Part shown: piece after piece, positions 5,303-5,657 of the stretch
Layout of the letters: the number at the start of each line of letters is the position of its first letter
Position numbering within the stretch: the stretch's first letter is position 1
Assembly: GCA_028717865.1 (NCBI GenBank)
Contig: JAQUMZ010000192.1
Location: 1-5,657, forward strand
DNA: 5,657 bases
Direction of reading: 5' to 3'
Source: Elusimicrobiota bacterium
GTDB taxonomy: Bacteria; Elusimicrobiota; Elusimicrobia; UBA1565; UBA9628
Position numbers and translations under genes: made by a program
The notes under the pieces: generated by a model
Told to the model about the DNA's origin: nothing
What the model saw: only the letters and a program-made list of their open reading frames with translations
Databases searched by the model: none

Positions 5303-5657
5303 TTGCGCTTGAATCCCAGGACCAAATCCTTCCTGGCCGCGCTGGCGGCCGCGGCGTGGGCGGGGGCCGTGGTCTTTTACGTCCAGCGGGGCATCCCCTG
5401 GCGGGCGCTGCTGGCAGCTTTGGATTTCTCGCGCCTGGCCTTCCCCCCCTCGCTGCTGCTGAATAATTTCGGGCGCCTGGCGGCGCTGGCGGGGCTCGGC
5501 CTGATATTCCTGGAAAGCGGGCGGTCCTTTCTGATATTCTGCGGCGCACGGGCGCGCGGCGGGTGGGAAGAGGCCGGCTTGGGGCTGGCCCTGGGCTACG
5601 GAGCCTGGGCGACGGCCTGGTTCTTCCTGGGACTGGCCGGGCTTTGGAGGCGGCCGT
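5303..5657 (+). CDS. N-terminal part of a multi-pass membrane protein, cut by the window end
   Basis: A frame opens with TTG at 5303, 5 nt after the regulator stop, and stays open to the window end (118 complete codons). The start reads (L)RLNPRTKSFLAALA: a short basic n-region, then a hydrophobic helix at about 9-28. Two more hydrophobic stretches lie at about 57-70 and 91-113, the latter GLGLALGYGAWATAWFFLG. A short polar loop with RARGGWEE separates them. This pattern suits a multi-spanning inner-membrane protein; large membrane glycosyltransferases and lipid-linked assembly proteins often look like this. No catalytic motif is reached before the cut, so no family is assigned. A second in-frame TTG at 5309 is an alternative start, and no ATG or GTG is close upstream in this frame. 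Third-position G+C is high and residue content is coherent, so the frame is very probably real. Tight spacing suggests it belongs to the FecR-regulator unit. Confidence 0.7.
   Translation, partial: MRLNPRTKSFLAALAAAAWAGAVVFYVQRGIPWRALLAALDFSRLAFPPSLLLNNFGRLAALAGLGLIFLESGRSFLIFCGARARGGWEEAGLGLALGYGAWATAWFFLGLAGLWRRP

Noticed and set aside
3525..5549. A 674-codon open frame on the minus strand across the FecR, regulator and membrane genes
   Set aside because: It spans three + strand genes with clear domains, gives an Ala/Arg/Gly/His/Gln-rich product without motifs, and is explained by GC-rich antisense openness.
1..5657. CRISPR arrays, tRNA or rRNA genes, insertion sequences or attachment sites
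   Set aside because: No regularly spaced repeats, tRNA-like cloverleaf sequences, transposase motifs or flanking inverted repeats were seen. GC and CG runs are compositional.

Overview
The window comes from a very GC-rich bacterial chromosome; third codon positions are nearly all G or C. All supported genes lie on the + strand. The lineage cannot be fixed from the sequence. The gmk-rpoZ-...-priA order is a common bacterial housekeeping arrangement. A Sec-type signal peptide on a FecR-domain protein suits a Gram-negative-type cell, possibly from a lineage known mainly from metagenomes (Elusimicrobiota is only a weak guess).

Region 1 (1-3640) is a compact housekeeping cluster. It holds guanylate kinase (gmk, cut off at its 5' end), RNA polymerase omega (rpoZ), a likely 26-codon micro-ORF starting on the base after the rpoZ stop, a family 4 iron-sulfur uracil-DNA glycosylase, and the replication-restart helicase PriA. 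Spacings are small (22, 0, 10 and 2 nt), so one transcript is likely. The cluster covers nucleotide supply, transcription, base-excision repair and fork restart. The PriA is unusual. It has no room for the winged-helix domain, carries DEEQ in place of DEEH, and has an altered motif V. Its 3'-end-binding domain, zinc cysteines and motif VI are intact.

Region 2 (3641-3746) is the only real intergenic gap. It holds weak GC-rich hairpins and an AT-rich island with a TATACT box about 8 bp before an ATG that has no Shine-Dalgarno sequence, which suggests a leaderless transcript.

Region 3 (3747-5657) starts with an exported FecR-domain protein with a very arginine-rich C-terminal tail. An OmpR/PhoB-type regulator follows 9 nt later; its receiver has lost the phosphoacceptor aspartate, the switch threonine and the conserved lysine. 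Last, 5 nt further on, is the start of a multi-pass membrane protein that runs off the window. The tight spacing suggests one transcription unit, plausibly an envelope-related regulatory module whose regulator does not use normal phosphotransfer.

The most interesting points are the degenerate receiver, the reduced and motif-divergent PriA, the micro-ORF behind rpoZ, and the probable leaderless start of the FecR gene. No RNA genes, mobile elements, CRISPR arrays or long repeats were seen.
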